NCBI RefSeq assembly: GCF_000002235.5
Contig: NW_022145596.1
Coordinates: 660,001 to 724,000 of the forward strand
Direction of reading: 5' to 3'
DNA length: 64,000 nucleotides
Origin: Strongylocentrotus purpuratus
Lineage: Eukaryota; Echinodermata; Echinoidea; Camarodonta; Strongylocentrotidae
Positions 12,601 to 24,068 of this stretch are shown here, piece by piece. The position numbers were made by a program, and so were the translations under genes. The notes below the pieces were generated by a model. The model saw only the letters and a program-made list of their open reading frames with translations, was not told the DNA's origin and searched no databases. The first letter of the stretch is position 1, and the number at the start of each line of letters is the position of its first letter.

Positions 12601-13272
12601 GAGTACCTTGATCTTGATTGTGCATATGATGAGCAGGTAGCATCAAGACCGATATCATTCTACAATGAGGACGAAGAAGAAGATGCATCCACATCACATG
12701 ACGGTCAGGTGACCTTGGGAGAGGATGCCCTTCAGGTGGAAGCAGATATCTCATTACCAAGTACTTCAGGTTATCAGCCCAACCATCCAAGTACATCATC
12801 TACCTTCCAGCTTGAGGATGAGAGACCAGTCTGTGCCAGCTTAGAGGGAAGGACAGTATCATCCATCCATGCTAGCCTCACGGACATCTCATCATCAGAA
12901 CCCTGTGATGAGGAGGATGATACGGGAGGAGAATCCACAAAGTCGTCAACGACATCAGCAAGGTTACCGTTGCACAGACCTAACAGTTTGTCGGCACTGG
13001 ACAGCCTTCAGCAGACAATGACCAACCCAGTCTTCCATCATCATCATCACCACCATCACTCATCTAACCATCATCATCATCATAACCATGGCAATAACAG
13101 CACCAGTAAGAGTGAAGAATCAGTGTCATCAGACTCATCTAGTGGGTTCAGATCAGGTGGCTATGGGTCAGACGTCAATGATGAACCTCCTCCAGAATAC
13201 AGTAAAGTCATGCAAGTGGCACTGCACAAAGAAACTTCACTGTTTTGGCCAAGAGGTACCAATGGACAGTGA
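1027..13272 (+). CDS. VEGF receptor-type receptor tyrosine kinase (3' part, 17 exons)
   Basis: This is a single-pass receptor kinase expected to bind VEGF-family ligands at the cell surface and signal by tyrosine autophosphorylation. Exons: 1027-1163, 1543-1750, 2193-2501, 3050-3162, 4052-4274, 4848-5138, 5598-5879, 6267-6385, 6632-6770, 7266-7370, 8532-8642, 9018-9328, 9912-10034, 10311-10381, 11224-11364, 12024-12129 and 12601-13272. All have GT/AG borders and matching phases, giving 1152 visible residues. The order is five Ig domains, transmembrane helix, juxtamembrane [10 protein letters not shown], kinase with an insert, and tail. The second Ig lacks both canonical cysteines, as VEGFR Ig4 does, and three more Ig domains follow it. 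That fits the seven-Ig VEGFR layout rather than PDGFR/KIT, which have five. Known sea urchin VEGFRs have 7 or 10 Ig domains; with the 5' end missing I cannot say which this is. Confidence 0.95.
2193..2501 (+). CDS. VEGFR Ig4 (single exon, no canonical cysteines)
   Basis: This symmetrical phase 1-1 exon encodes an Ig fold with FTWFKDG (C strand) and HAGNYTLIG (F strand). The usual disulfide cysteines are replaced: the B-strand position lies in MVHLKYFP and the F-strand position is Leu. VEGFR Ig4 and its PDGFR/KIT equivalents also lack this disulfide and mediate contacts between receptor copies. The feature fixes the numbering of the neighbouring domains. Confidence 0.9.
3050..4274 (+). CDS. 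VEGFR Ig5 (two exons)
   Basis: Exon 3050-3162 carries the B strand (LTLHCKSS). Exon 4052-4274 carries the rest, ending [10 protein letters not shown] with the second cysteine. Split Ig domains with a phase 0 middle intron match Ig3. The 889-bp intron holds a partial tRNA-derived SINE at about 3176-3400 and CT and ATCT/ATCC microsatellites at about 3597-3745. Confidence 0.88.
3176..3400 (+). repeat. tRNA-derived SINE family B, headless copy
   Basis: The body matches copies at 10855-11122, 18817-19014 and 63515-63790 (CACACTC, ACCTGGTATGAATTTATTCC, GCTAAAGCCAGGGTAATTATT) but lacks the tRNA-like head. It ends in an AT-rich tail after GGTGCTATATAAGC. It lies in the intron that splits Ig5, in the sense direction of the gene. 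Confidence 0.7.
3597..3745. repeat. CT and ATCT/ATCC microsatellites
   Basis: About 30 bp of (CT)n at 3597-3628 is followed by tetranucleotide runs of ATCT/ATCC at about 3705-3745. Simple repeat only. Confidence 0.85.
4379..4433 (+). pseudogene. Relic duplicate of the Ig5 exon end
   Basis: About 50 bp in the following intron resembles the last 50 bp of the Ig5 exon (4222-4274) at roughly 80% identity by eye, starting at the shared ATGGATAG/CTGGATAG motif. It lies about 105 bp after the real donor and has no usable donor of its own. It looks like an old partial tandem duplication of the host exon. Confidence 0.7.
4848..5138 (+). CDS. VEGFR Ig6 (single exon)
   Basis: This phase 1-1 exon encodes a canonical I-set Ig domain: [21 protein letters not shown] gives the first cysteine and core Trp, and [14 protein letters not shown] gives the second cysteine. 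It is membrane-proximal Ig6 by its position after the cysteine-free Ig4. Confidence 0.9.
5598..5879 (+). CDS. VEGFR Ig7 (single exon)
   Basis: This phase 1-1 exon encodes an Ig domain with [17 protein letters not shown] and [14 protein letters not shown]. It is the last Ig before the membrane, matching Ig7, whose contacts between receptor copies stabilise active VEGFR dimers in vertebrates. It contains NIT, NST and NAT glycosylation sequons. Confidence 0.9.
6267..6770 (+). CDS. VEGFR transmembrane and juxtamembrane exons
   Basis: Exon 6267-6385 encodes a short stalk, the hydrophobic helix ([20 protein letters not shown]) and a basic stop-transfer FKIKK. Exon 6632-6770 encodes the juxtamembrane segment ending [15 protein letters not shown]. 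This closely matches vertebrate VEGFRs just before the Gly-rich loop. The transmembrane exon ends in phase 0 and the juxtamembrane exon in phase 1. Confidence 0.93.
7266..8642 (+). CDS. VEGFR kinase N-lobe exons
   Basis: Exon 7266-7370 encodes the Gly-rich loop GRGAFGRV and the ATP-binding lysine in VAVKMLK. Exon 8532-8642 encodes the alpha-C glutamate (LLTELKML) and [11 protein letters not shown]. The intron between them (about 1.16 kb) carries a tRNA-derived SINE at 8221-8466. Confidence 0.93.
8221..8466 (+). repeat. tRNA-derived SINE family A (tRNA-Met-like head)
   Basis: The head has an A-box-like GTGGCTCAGTGATTAGAGC, a CTCATGA-type anticodon loop (anticodon CAT) and a B box GGTTCGAACCCC. 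An unrelated body ends in (ATT)n. A second copy lies at 51518-51777. The tRNA part is too diverged, and too clearly continuous with the body, to be a tRNA gene. Confidence 0.85.
9018..9328 (+). CDS. VEGFR hinge and kinase-insert exon
   Basis: This exon begins [22 protein letters not shown] (hinge and alpha-D) and then runs through a kinase insert of about 70 residues rich in Gly, Ser and Arg ([13 protein letters not shown]). It ends with [16 protein letters not shown] (alpha-E). Kinase inserts mark the VEGFR/PDGFR/KIT class and usually carry docking tyrosines; one Tyr (FEYMEKE) lies near its end. Confidence 0.93.
9912..11364 (+). CDS. VEGFR catalytic loop, activation loop and C-lobe exons
   Basis: Exon 9912-10034 has [10 protein letters not shown] (catalytic Asp), CDFGLARD (Mg-binding Asp) and the activation-loop pair YSDPDY, which matches the paired regulatory tyrosines of VEGFR2. 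Exon 10311-10381 has [10 protein letters not shown]. Exon 11224-11364 has [21 protein letters not shown]. All residues needed for catalysis are present. The 842-bp intron before the last of these exons contains a tRNA-derived SINE (10855-11122). Confidence 0.94.
10504..10720. repeat. (AAT)n-tailed interspersed repeat fragment
   Basis: An (AAT)n run is followed by CATTCTTATATAGCGCATATC, the reversed GCGC-plus-AT-tail module that also ends other SINE-like repeats here. The remainder shows no coding content. Confidence 0.45.
10855..11122 (-). repeat. tRNA-derived SINE family B, near full length
   Basis: On the minus strand it starts with a tRNA-like head (GTGGTTGAGTGGATA, and a B box GGTTCGAGTTCC). 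It continues with the body shared with 3176-3400, 18817-19014 and 63515-63790 and ends in (ATT)n-like sequence. It lies 101 bp upstream of a VEGFR exon. Confidence 0.8.
12024..13272 (+). CDS. VEGFR kinase C-terminal exon and cytoplasmic tail
   Basis: Exon 12024-12129 completes the kinase ([18 protein letters not shown], with the conserved Arg of subdomain XI). Exon 12601-13272 encodes a 223-residue tail up to a TGA. The tail starts [11 protein letters not shown], has acidic and Ser/Thr-rich stretches, a histidine cluster (two runs split by SSN at about 13037-13090) and PPPEYSK near the end. Tails of this family carry phosphotyrosine docking sites; EYLDL and PEYSK are candidates. The His cluster has no counterpart I know of in vertebrate VEGFRs. 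Confidence 0.9.
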
Positions 13273-13737
13273 TATATAAACTATCACAGAGTAATGACAT
13301 TGAATGGAAAGAGAGACAGACAGTCAGAGCTCACCATCATAGACCTTTAACTGTAGTGACACTAGATCTGGAGAGATTTGACACGATGTCAGTGATATGC
13401 AAAGCATCAGTTCTTTTATCTTTTGAACCCAGAAGACTTGGAACATCATTATTTGTAAAGGTTGGTAATACATATGATCAATTCTTCCCGTAACAGTAAC
13501 CAGAAAGAATAATGACATGGATTAAAAATTCTTTAAAAGAGCAATAACTAGAAAAGAGATTGTAAGAAGGTGCCTTTATTTTGACACGATAGGAGGTGAG
13601 TTTATTATTGTATATTGGTCGGTGTATCTTCTATTATCCTGTGTATTATTGTGTACAAAATGTGAATGCTGTATCTATTTGTGTATATACCTCATTAATG
13701 TGTCTCAGTTCGGTACTCCTGTATTGGAGAGAGCAAC

Positions 13738-13876
13738 TGAGAGAGAGAGAGAGAGACAGAGAGACAGAGAGAGAGACAGAGAGAGAGAGACAGAGACAAA
13801 GAAAGAGAGATAGAGAGAGAGAGAGAGAGAAAGAGAGAGAAAAAAGAGAAAGAGAGAGAGAGAGAGAGAGCGTGTG
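13738..13876. repeat. GA-rich microsatellite
   Basis: This is a (GA)n/(GACA)n simple repeat inside the VEGFR 3' UTR. Open frames across it (Arg-Glu repeats) are artefacts of the repeat. Confidence 0.9.
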
Positions 13877-16818
13877 TTAGACTGTAAAAGTGAGAAAAAC
13901 AGATGTCAGGTGAGAAAGAGAGAAATAAGAAATTAAATATTATAAATTTTCATCAAACATGTGCTACATGCCGGAAGGAATTATACAAAAATGGTGCTAC
14001 TGTTATATTATAGTTATATTTGCCTTACACTGGACTGCCTAGATAAAAAGAAATAACTAGAAAAATAATAAATGCCATTTAATGTTACCAGAGTACATGG
14101 CTTGTTAGACTTTTGATTTCTCTCAAAATAATGTAGGTGATTATGATTAGAGATTGTAGTTTTCCCTTTAATCATGGAAATTTATTTGATTAATATCATT
14201 TTCGATATCTTGTTCACACCCTAAAACAATCTAAGAATCATGAAATTGATTGAATATTATGTGAGATACATGGAAAATGTGGTTTTATTCATTTAATATT
14301 TAAATTATTGATGGATACTTCAATAAAGCTAATAACACATTTGTGGAAATATTACTTCTGGTAATTTTTAATTAAGAATAATTCATTTAATATTAAATCA
14401 TCTCTAAATAACTGGCATGGTGATAATATTACTTTTAAGAATACCAAACGCCAAATTTTAATTACTAAAATGTTAATTAGACCAATCCTATGAATTAATA
14501 GTGCATGTTTTATTCTTTTTTATATATTAGAAATATGTGCATGATTTTCATGCTATCGATAATTTGTCTGTGCTATACTAGTTGAAAGAGAATTTCCAAT
14601 TTCCAATCTTACAGATTGAAGTTGTGAATTTCTTGATATGCTTTAGAGAGTTTGAATTGAGGGGATTTCCCTTATTATCTGGTAAAGGGAATTCCCCTAT
14701 TACCCGGTAGTGTAACCGTATACATAGCCAGAAGTTTAACATGTGTAAATATTTATGTAGTATTAAACAAGTGTAATGTAGTAGTACACTTTAGTATTCA
14801 GACTAGTAATATCTGTCACACAAATATGGAATGTAATGTATGTCTATGTATATATGTGAAACTCTGTTTACTATGATAAATCCAGATTTCTGTGTCTTGT
14901 GTTTTTGCCATGTCTAAATTTATTCATTGTAAATAGAAGCTTTTATGTTTACTTTGCGAAGGAGAAGGCTTGCATCATGGATAATCATTTTAAAGAGCTG
15001 ACAGAATCAGCAATACCTTTTAAATTGGCAACACCATTTTCTTATTCTTTCATTGTACAAATTTATCTCAGATATCATTATCTTGTATTGAAATTGAATT
15101 GTAATACATGATATTGACTAATACAGAAACCCTGCTTGTTGGTTAAATATAGCAGTATAGATTTTGCATTTGATTATGCTTTGCCAATTTAAGGATGAGG
15201 TTGAAGCACATATCTGATAGATGTATTCATGTATACCAGAGATATTAATCTCTGTCATCTTACTGCCATCCATATCACATCTTGCCTATCTTCAATGCTC
15301 CTCATTACAAGTTTAACGAAAAGAATTTCATAAAAAACAAATTTTATTTCTTCCAAGTTATGACAATTCTTTTTATGTTTTAGATATATTCCCAAACTGA
15401 CAAGGCTGAAAGTTCCATAGGTCACAACCCACCAGTTTTAGTGTTATATTTGTTATCCATCGATTCCATTTACCACTGTATCATGTCCATCTTTGATATT
15501 TCATGTGAACTTTGTAAGATTATATTTGTGCTGCATTCAATATTTGCCTCAGAAACCGATAGAGATAATTGTTTTTCCAAATATTTGTGACCTAACCTGT
15601 CTTGTATTTAAAGAAAAGCTGCACAGGTAAATAAATCAAACAAATATGAACTTCAACATGTGTCAAAGAATTGCACTTTTGGAAAAGAAAAAAAATTAAT
15701 GTATTTTATGTTCATCCTACTAATATATTCAGTGTAAGCCGAAGGCAGACTCAAATATCTATGTGCCAAAATGTTGTTTTGTGGAAAATGGTGCTATTAC
15801 CCTTACCCTAAGTGCAATTATTTTCCCTTAAATTCCCATTTCATGTTCTTAAAGGGTTATATACCAATTCCAATTTATGCAATATTAGTTGTTCTCTTTT
15901 GCTATTAATGTTTCATTCTGTTAAGTCATCATTTGTTGGGCCAGTAATCTTTACCATGGTTGTTTATATTTTGATTATGTTGGAAATATGAATAAAATTA
16001 TTCTTATTGTGATGAAAAAATTCTGTTGTTATATTTTGCAAATGTTATTTGGCCTTTGACCTGTAGATCTCATTCTCACTAGCAGAGTCTTTTAATGAAA
16101 GTATACCTTCATTAGCCTAATTACTTGTGCATTCAATTCATGGTAGTATTGAAAAGGATGGAATTTTCTAATTATACTAATGCAATTTAATTGTGAAAGG
16201 CAAGAAAGAGGTTTGATACTTTTGATTTGAGTTATAGACTTCCCTCTTTCTCCATTGTATATGATGTGAATAGAAGGCATAACAATATTATAAATTGTAA
16301 ATAGATCATATTCTTTTATTGTTTCCTCTTGTTTGACAGTATTTTAACATATGTATGCCACTATTGCTTACCTCGAATTTTGACAAGTCATCTTTATTAT
16401 TGCCATGCTTGAATGAGTTTCATGAGTTCTGACTGTAGAATCTTTCTATGCTGCTATGGTGGTCACATACATTGAATATAATTTTATATCAGGAGCTTAC
16501 AACTATTCCCTATCTTTCTATGATACCTTGGCCTTGATTGTCAGCAAAATTGGAAAATTGAAAGAAAGTTTTTATATTTTCAGTCCCAGCAAATCATCTG
16601 AAAAGGAATATTAATTTGAGATATTTTCAGTTCCAGCAAATTATCCAGAAAGAAATATTAATTTAAGATAAAGCTCATGAAGTATATAATAGCAAACAAA
16701 GTTAACTACATAATGTTTTTTTAATTACTGTTTTGTGTTTGCGATTTTCTGTTTGTTACTCATTAGAATTCCTGATTACATTTCGAGATGTCTTGTCCAT
16801 TAAGATATGACCATTATC

Positions 16819-16824
16819 AATAAA
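16819..16824 (+). terminator. Candidate polyadenylation signal (AATAAA)
   Basis: This canonical hexamer is the last strong one before the region becomes purine-rich and repetitive. It is a possible end for the receptor transcript. The AATAAA at 15991-15996 is an equally plausible alternative. Confidence 0.3.
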
Positions 16825-16840
16825 AGATTTTTATTTTGAT

Positions 16841-18590
16841 ACATTACATGAACTTTGGTGTAATGCATGGTGTTTTGTGACTGTCACTGTGACTACAATC
16901 TCTGCTTGGCAAAACAGAGAGTATTTATCCATCATCCGACTAATTTATTTTTATTTTAAAAGTGCATTAGTTTAATCATGGAACATGAGCACATAGAACC
17001 CAACAACTTGTAAATTGGATGGTAAAATGGTGAGATAGCCCATTAAAGTGAGATCAAGGCTCGTATGATATACGTTGATAAACAAATTATGAAAGTAAAA
17101 CTAATGCACTTTATAGTTGAAGCATAATACACTCATTCATCAATTGTCCAAACATGTTTATATTTATGAACAAAAATATTGGTATATACCAGACATTAAA
17201 TGAATTGTACCTCACACATAAGTGATAACAGAAAGAAGAGACAAGGAGAGAGGAAAGAGAGAGGAGGGAAAGAGACAGGGGAGAGAGGGAGAGGAGACAG
17301 AGTGAGGAAGGGAAGGCAATGGAGAAATAGGCAAAATGAGAGGCAGGCAAACAAAAAAAAAGGGGAGAAAAAAAGAAGAGACAAGAAATGTGAGGGCAGA
17401 GTAGATATATGAAGAGAGAGATATGAGAAGAAGGTAACACTATGAATATGACAGACAAAGAAAGCGGACAAAATATACAGTTCCTCAGGTAGACAAAGGA
17501 ACATCCCTTCACTGCTATTATGTAAAAAGGTGAATATGCATGTGACACCCGTTCTACAAATTTTTACATAATAGCAGTGAAGGGATGTTCCTTTGTCTAC
17601 CTGAGAAACTGTGTATTTTGTTCGCCTTCTTTGTCAGTCATGTTCATAGTGTAACAAGAGCAAGGGAAAGGTGGGGGAGAGGAATAGAGGTTAGGTTGGT
17701 GAGCAAATTTTGAAGTACATCTGAATTTTAAATTTAGCTTATCTGGTTTATATTTCCGTCCATCTCTCCGTGTAGCTCTCTTTTTTGTCTCTCATTTAAC
17801 CTTTCTCCTTCTGCCTCTCACAATATATTTTACCAAATTACTGCTCTCCCTCAGTAGTTATCTCTCTCAGATCAGCAGTTCATTCTTTTCTTCAGGCCTC
17901 TCTTTACTGTTCTTTCACACTCTTTATCTATCTTTCATACTCTTTCACACTCTATACTGTTCTTTCACATTCTTATCTATTTTTCACACTCTTTATCTAT
18001 CTTTCACACTTTTAGCTTATCTTGGGATAAAATAAGTGAGACAAAATAAAGACAGTTGCTTCTAAAAACAAACTCATGCACATTGAGCAATAACATACAC
18101 TGCCATTTTTTCATCATTAAATACCCGATTACTAAAAGAATCAGTAGGGAAAATTTGGTCCGAATTAGCCTCAAGAAAGAAGTACGCTTACTCTATGTAT
18201 ATTTGTATTATCTTTATTTTTGAAAAAATAAAATATCATAAGATATTGGCATAAATCTATTTCAAGCCTCTAAATTAAAAGAAACCAGTAGTGACACAAA
18301 ATGAAATAAAAAATATGTTGCCCTTCATATCCATTATGACTCATTTTCATTGGCAATTAGAAAATCTGGCTGTATGGAAGGAAGTTGTTACGTCACTACA
18401 TTCATATTACACATTTCAACAATACTAAATGTTTGTTCATTGCACGCAGCTGCAGAGAGACTTGAACTTTATTCTGTATGAGTTTCCACACACAAAACAT
18501 CAACATGCTTATGTGTCCAACAATATTGTGCAGTAAACATCTGGGAAAGTTATCCAGGAAACTTTGTTTTGGCCTCTGAGTTAGATGCAT
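16841..18590. other. Intergenic region between convergent genes
   Basis: It contains an AG-rich stretch (about 17222-17430), a long fold-back element (17434-17655), short TCTTTCACACT-type repeats (about 17920-18010) and AT-rich sequence that probably includes the 3' UTR of the minus-strand gene. I see no coding exon. Confidence 0.6.
17434..17655. mobile_element. Fold-back MITE with arms of about 90 bp
   Basis: The left arm (about 17434-17526) and right arm (about 17563-17655) are near-perfect inverted copies around a loop of about 36 bp. Outer ends are GTAACACTATGAA and TTCATAGTGTAAC; inner ends are GCTATTATGTAAAAA and TTTTTACATAATAGC. It has no coding capacity. It is a non-autonomous DNA element or simple palindrome. 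Confidence 0.8.
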
Positions 18591-21500
18591 TCAAGTAATA
18601 CCATTCTGCATGAGCTGTTTCCATATCTCCTTTGGATCACTGCTGAGTTTAGGCAATGCAGATGCCAGATTACCAATCTCACTGAGTGGATCCTACATCA
18701 AAAGAAAAAAGAAGAAAAGGAAAGGTTGAAAGGAAAAAAAATAGAATGGGAGCATTTCATGTGAAGGGTAAAGATAGATGGCCTTGTCTCATTCTTGTTT
18801 AAACAATTATAAAATAATAATAATAATAATAATGGGTTATTGTATAGCGCTCATGTCAGTCAGATTTGACCCTCCTGGCGCTCCCGATTATTACCCTGGC
18901 TTTAGCACGGCTGCCATACGGCGCTCTAGCATTTCAAGGAATAAATTCCTACCAGGTACCCATTTACTTCACCTGGGCGGAGTGTGGCAATTGTAGATCA
19001 ATGTCTTGCCAAAGACACAAACAACTAAAAGAAATATGAAATTCATATATATAATACTATGACAGATTTCCAATTGACTTACATGTTTAGAACTTAAGTT
19101 GTTTTATTCATGAAGCAGCTAAATTTCAGTCCGATGTGGAATATAACAGACTATGATTGTATATGTACAGCTACCGGTATGCATATCTATCTATTTGGTT
19201 ATAGTTTTTATTATCATTTTTTAATATATTTTTTATTTGGATGGCAGGGGTGATTCAGTAAAACAGAATGATCTTGAAATCTCACTGAAATCTTTCTCCC
19301 TGAAATTGAGTTTTAAACGTTTTAGCATTGCAATGTGAACAATCAATTAGTAGGCAGTTTTACAAGTAATGATTCACAGTAACTAAACCGCTCTTACATG
19401 GTTAACGATATGTTGTCTGTATCTCTCTTCTGTTAGTTGGTTGTACACGTGTCTGTGCTTTGATCTCATGAAGTCTTTCTCCATCACTGACTCCTTCACC
19501 TTCCTATGATCAGATTAGACAAATGTTGTACAATTCAATATAACAAATTAATCAATATTGCAGTCTTACTCATATTAAATGATTTTGTAGTTTGTTATAA
19601 CATTCAGCTTTTCTAGCAATAAATAAAAGTCAATGTCCCTAATCAATAAAAGTGTTTTTGGAGAATCCTTGAAAACTTTCCATAAACAAGGGAGTAAATC
19701 TTTGGAGATCATTTAATGGTTGTGAAGCAGAAGCATTGTAAATAGCCTCATTTTTTGCTCTGGGCTAGTGGAGCATGTCTTGCAGTGCAATGTTGAGTGA
19801 TGAGAGAGCGGTGGGAGCTTTGCCTTAGTGATATTGATCAATGTGTCTTAAGTTGGATTTAGAACTCAAACAATTGAAACTACTTTCCTCCATTAGAATG
19901 CAACTTTTCTATTTCAAGGGCAAGAAACAGTCAAATAAATTTAGAGCAGCTATTAGGCAAAAACAAAATTCCATTATTTAATTAAATCTCTAAAACAGAA
20001 TGGTTGTCTTTAATTAAATTCAAAGTTTATTAACACTCTTCATGAAAACATACAAATACAGAATGGAATGATTAAAAAAACAAGATAGTGATAACAAATA
20101 ACAATGGCAATTTATGAGAGCATGTGAGATAGGTAGAAAGGAGGGATTCCTTATATGAAAGCCTACCCCTAAAACACACACATACAGGAAAGAAAAAAAA
20201 AAAAGTCCATCAATTTTAGATTGATTATTACATTCATGCTTTTAATAGCAGTCAGAAATTGGAGATGCACTGTTCTATACATATTTATTGTTCAGATGTT
20301 GCAAAGCATGCAAATAATATGTTATTTTCATCCTACCTGCAACTTTCACACTTGTCAATCTCATGAAGTGGTGCTTGAGATGCCTGGAAAAGAATTCACA
20401 AAATATTTCTTTATTTATTAAATCCACATGGATATAGAGTACCGAAGCTGTGACGTCATAAAAATCTATTTTAGAATTTCTCAATTTTGTCTTCATTTTC
20501 CGAAAAAGCATCAAAAATAATGTCCAAATGTCGAAAACCAATTGAATATGTTAAGTACAGTATTGGCTGAGATATGACCATCTGAATGAATATATTTCGT
20601 ATAGGAACTCAGTGTTATATGCTCTGGCTCCTAACCATTAGGAAATTCTAAAAATAGATTTTTGATGACGTCACACTTCACCACTCTATACAGAATGAAA
20701 TTAAATATTTATACATTTGGCATGTGTACTTCAGTAAGTGTTAAACACCTTTTCCTGATGATTCTCTTGAATAACCCTTATTAATACAGTCAAACCTGCT
20801 TTAGTAACTACCTGTAAAGACCACATTTTTTGTTTCCCTCGAAAAATGGTTCTCATTGAAACATGTACTAAATGAACCTGCACATAAAGACCACTTTCCT
20901 TGTCTCCCTTGGGTGGTCTTTATAGAAAGGTTTAACTGTATATGTTTCAATGAGAACCATTTTTCAAGGGAAACAAAAAAAGGCATTTCACTTTACCCTT
21001 TTCATGCTGTGTAATAAGTTTTGTATCCTGAGCCTTTCGACTACTCCACACGGTATCAAGGGAGAAGAGACTTGAGAACCTTTGCCTTGCTTTGAACTCT
21101 TCTTGTCTTTTGTTGTGTCTGAGCTTCTTGGAGGCTTGACTAAAGCTAAAAAGAAATAAACATGTAAAATCAAAATATACAATTCACAGTCCACTAAAGG
21201 TACTATGGCCCATCTGCAGGTCAAAAAATGAAAAGGTTGATTTCCAACGTCATTTCAAAGACAATACTTATTTAGAACTTCCCTCAAAACGAAATGAATT
21301 GGAAATGGCTTTTTGTGGGATAATAATGACCATTAGTTGTCAAATCGACATACCAGATTGCAATCACCTAAGTAATAGTCAGATGGTTGTAGTTTTGTGC
21401 CGTACAAAGATTGAATCAGTTTAATTTTGGCCGTTACAAGTAGTGGGTTATTGATGTAAACCCTCGCTTTATATGGTATTATAACCAAAATGTTTTCGAA

Positions 21501-24030
21501 ATATTTTGCAGTGAAATTCAAGGTTCTATTTGCTGGGTAATATAATATTGGATTCGGATTTGGACCAACCCTTGTTTAAAAGGACAACATCATGGAATAT
21601 TGTACACACTAATCAAGGAATTTTCTTTCAAAAATTTGAGAAATATCTACACATTACCAGTTTCTGTTCATTTCCCAGAACATGTTTTAAGCTTTCCTGT
21701 TAGGTATGTAAATTTTCACTCTCTCTTTTAGAAAACATTCCTTATTACAATTATTACCATTTCAATGAAAAAAGAGCAATTATTATACATACCGGTACCC
21801 TTTTTTCTTCTATGTAGTAGGGTAGCAAGTTGTATCTTAACAAACTTATTCATCTCTGCATCAAATTCTTTATCTCCTTCGGGTTTCAATTCACGGATCT
21901 CTTGTTTCTCTCTCCTCAGTGATTTCAGCTTGGCTTTTAAGAAATGTTTCTCTGCATCCTCGTCATTCTCAAATTCTTGCTCCTGTAACAAAGAGTATGC
22001 AAGCTGTCATTCAATCAGCCCCTGAATTTTTATTTATGGACGTTTTAATTAAAGAAAAATATTTTGATCAAAATTTAAAGAGTCCTGGAGAGAAAAGCTA
22101 TCATTCTGAGGATTGTGTTCATCTTCAGGTATTATCACCCTCGAATTTTGTGTACAACATGCTGATACATCTGCTCTGAAAAGAATGTAAACGATGTTGA
22201 AATCTCAGACTTAAAGGAGGTTGTTGAATATTTTAATACGTATTTTGTTGACTCCGTTTCTGAACTCACTAAAGGTTTTGAGCTCGAGACCGAAACTATT
22301 AAGAGATGTGAATCACTTGAAGAAAATCTGGAAAAACAAACAAACGGTGATTTACTTTACTTTTCAAATATCTCGATAGATTTCGTCATCAAACAGATAA
22401 AATCATATACTTGCAAAAAAGCAACTGGGTATGATGAACTCTCTGTTAAAATACTGAAATATATCTGTGATATTCCTCATGTAATGGAAAGTTTAGTATA
22501 TATACTCAATTTGTCTTTGCATTCTTCAGTATACCCTGATGCTTGGAAGATAGCCCGAGTCCAACCAATTCCCAAAGGAGGGGATACAGCCATAATGAAA
22601 AACTACAGACCCGTGTCTATATTGCCGATTTTATCTAAAATAATTGAAAGGGCAGTTTATTTAAATATCTTTGAATATCTGTCTCAGCATAATCTATTTT
22701 ATAAGAACCAATTTGGATTTCGTCCTAAGCACTCATGTGAAACAGCCCTATTGTGCATGGTTAACCAGTGGTCAGTCAATGTAGACAAAGGGTATCTAAA
22801 TGGTGTAGCTTTTATAGATCTCCGACGTGCATTCGATACAGTCAATCACTCTCTCCTCTTAAATAGATTACATCAATATGGTTGCTCTCCGCATGTAATT
22901 AAATGGTTTGAATCATACTTGAAAAATCGCCAACAATTTGTCTCATTAGGGAAAGAAAAATCAACATTTAGAAATATAACAATGGGAGTTCCACAAGGGT
23001 CCATCCTGGCCCCGCTCCTTTTTACTCTATTCGTTAATGACCTCCCATGTTCCATCTCAAATGGCATTGTTTATATGTATGCGGATGATACTACTATTTC
23101 TGTATGTGGAAAAACTAAGCAAGAGGTAGAACTCAAACTGACAAAAGCTCTTGGTGAACTGAATTCTTGGCTGAATAAAAATAAGTTGATTTTGAATAGT
23201 GATAAAACCAAAACGATGCTGCTAGGATCAAAGCAAAAGCTTAGATCATTAGATAACAGTATGCTGTCGATTGAATTAAATAGATGCCAATTGGAATGTG
23301 TATATACATATAAATGTTTGGGAGTTATAATTGATAACAGTCTTGACTTTAAAAAACATATCGAAAGTATTGCTTTAACTGTGAAACAGAAATTAGGAAC
23401 TATTCGTCGATGTAAACATTATTTTGATAAAGCACAATTGAACAAACTGTACTGGGCTTTTGTAGTGCCCCATTTAATGTACTGTTGTACCGTTTGGTCT
23501 GGGAGATCTGAAGCAAACCATAGTAAACTGGAAAGATTACATAAGAGGGCAGCATATATGATATCTCGTTTTTCCTGGGAAACCCCATCTGAACAAGTGT
23601 TTGAAATTCTATCCTGGCCGAAAGTAGATCATCTGTTTTTTAGAGCATCTTGTTGCATGATTCATAAATGCTTACATAAAGCTGCACCTGAAGTACTAGG
23701 TGATAAGTTTATTTATATTGAAGCGATATCATCTCGAACAACAAGGAGCACAAATAAGATGCTAATTAGGATGCCACATGTTCGTACGACCTTTTATCAG
23801 AAGTCATTTCTTGTCACAGGTCCATCAAACTGGAATAAATTACCCGAACGTATTCGATTTATAAAAAATATGAAACCATTTAAACAAGAATTGGCAAAAT
23901 GGCAAAAGACATCCACATTTTAATATGATTATGGTATGATATAACTCTTCTTTTTCTCCTCTTTTTATATATTTTATCATATCTTCTTCTTGTTTTCTCT
24001 TGTTGGTTTGTTATTGTGGTTATATGTTGC

Positions 24031-24068
<38 letters not shown>

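Larger units (their letters stand above)
13273..16840 (+). other. VEGFR 3' UTR and downstream sequence
   Basis: This is AT-rich noncoding sequence after the stop codon. A (GA)n-rich satellite occupies 13738-13876. AATAAA motifs lie at 14322, 15991 and 16819. I cannot tell which is used; the last would give a 3' UTR of about 3.6 kb. I see no exons here. Confidence 0.5.

Noticed and set aside
13596-13880. Open frame of Arg/Glu repeats
   Set aside because: It lies on the (GA)n satellite in the VEGFR 3' UTR.
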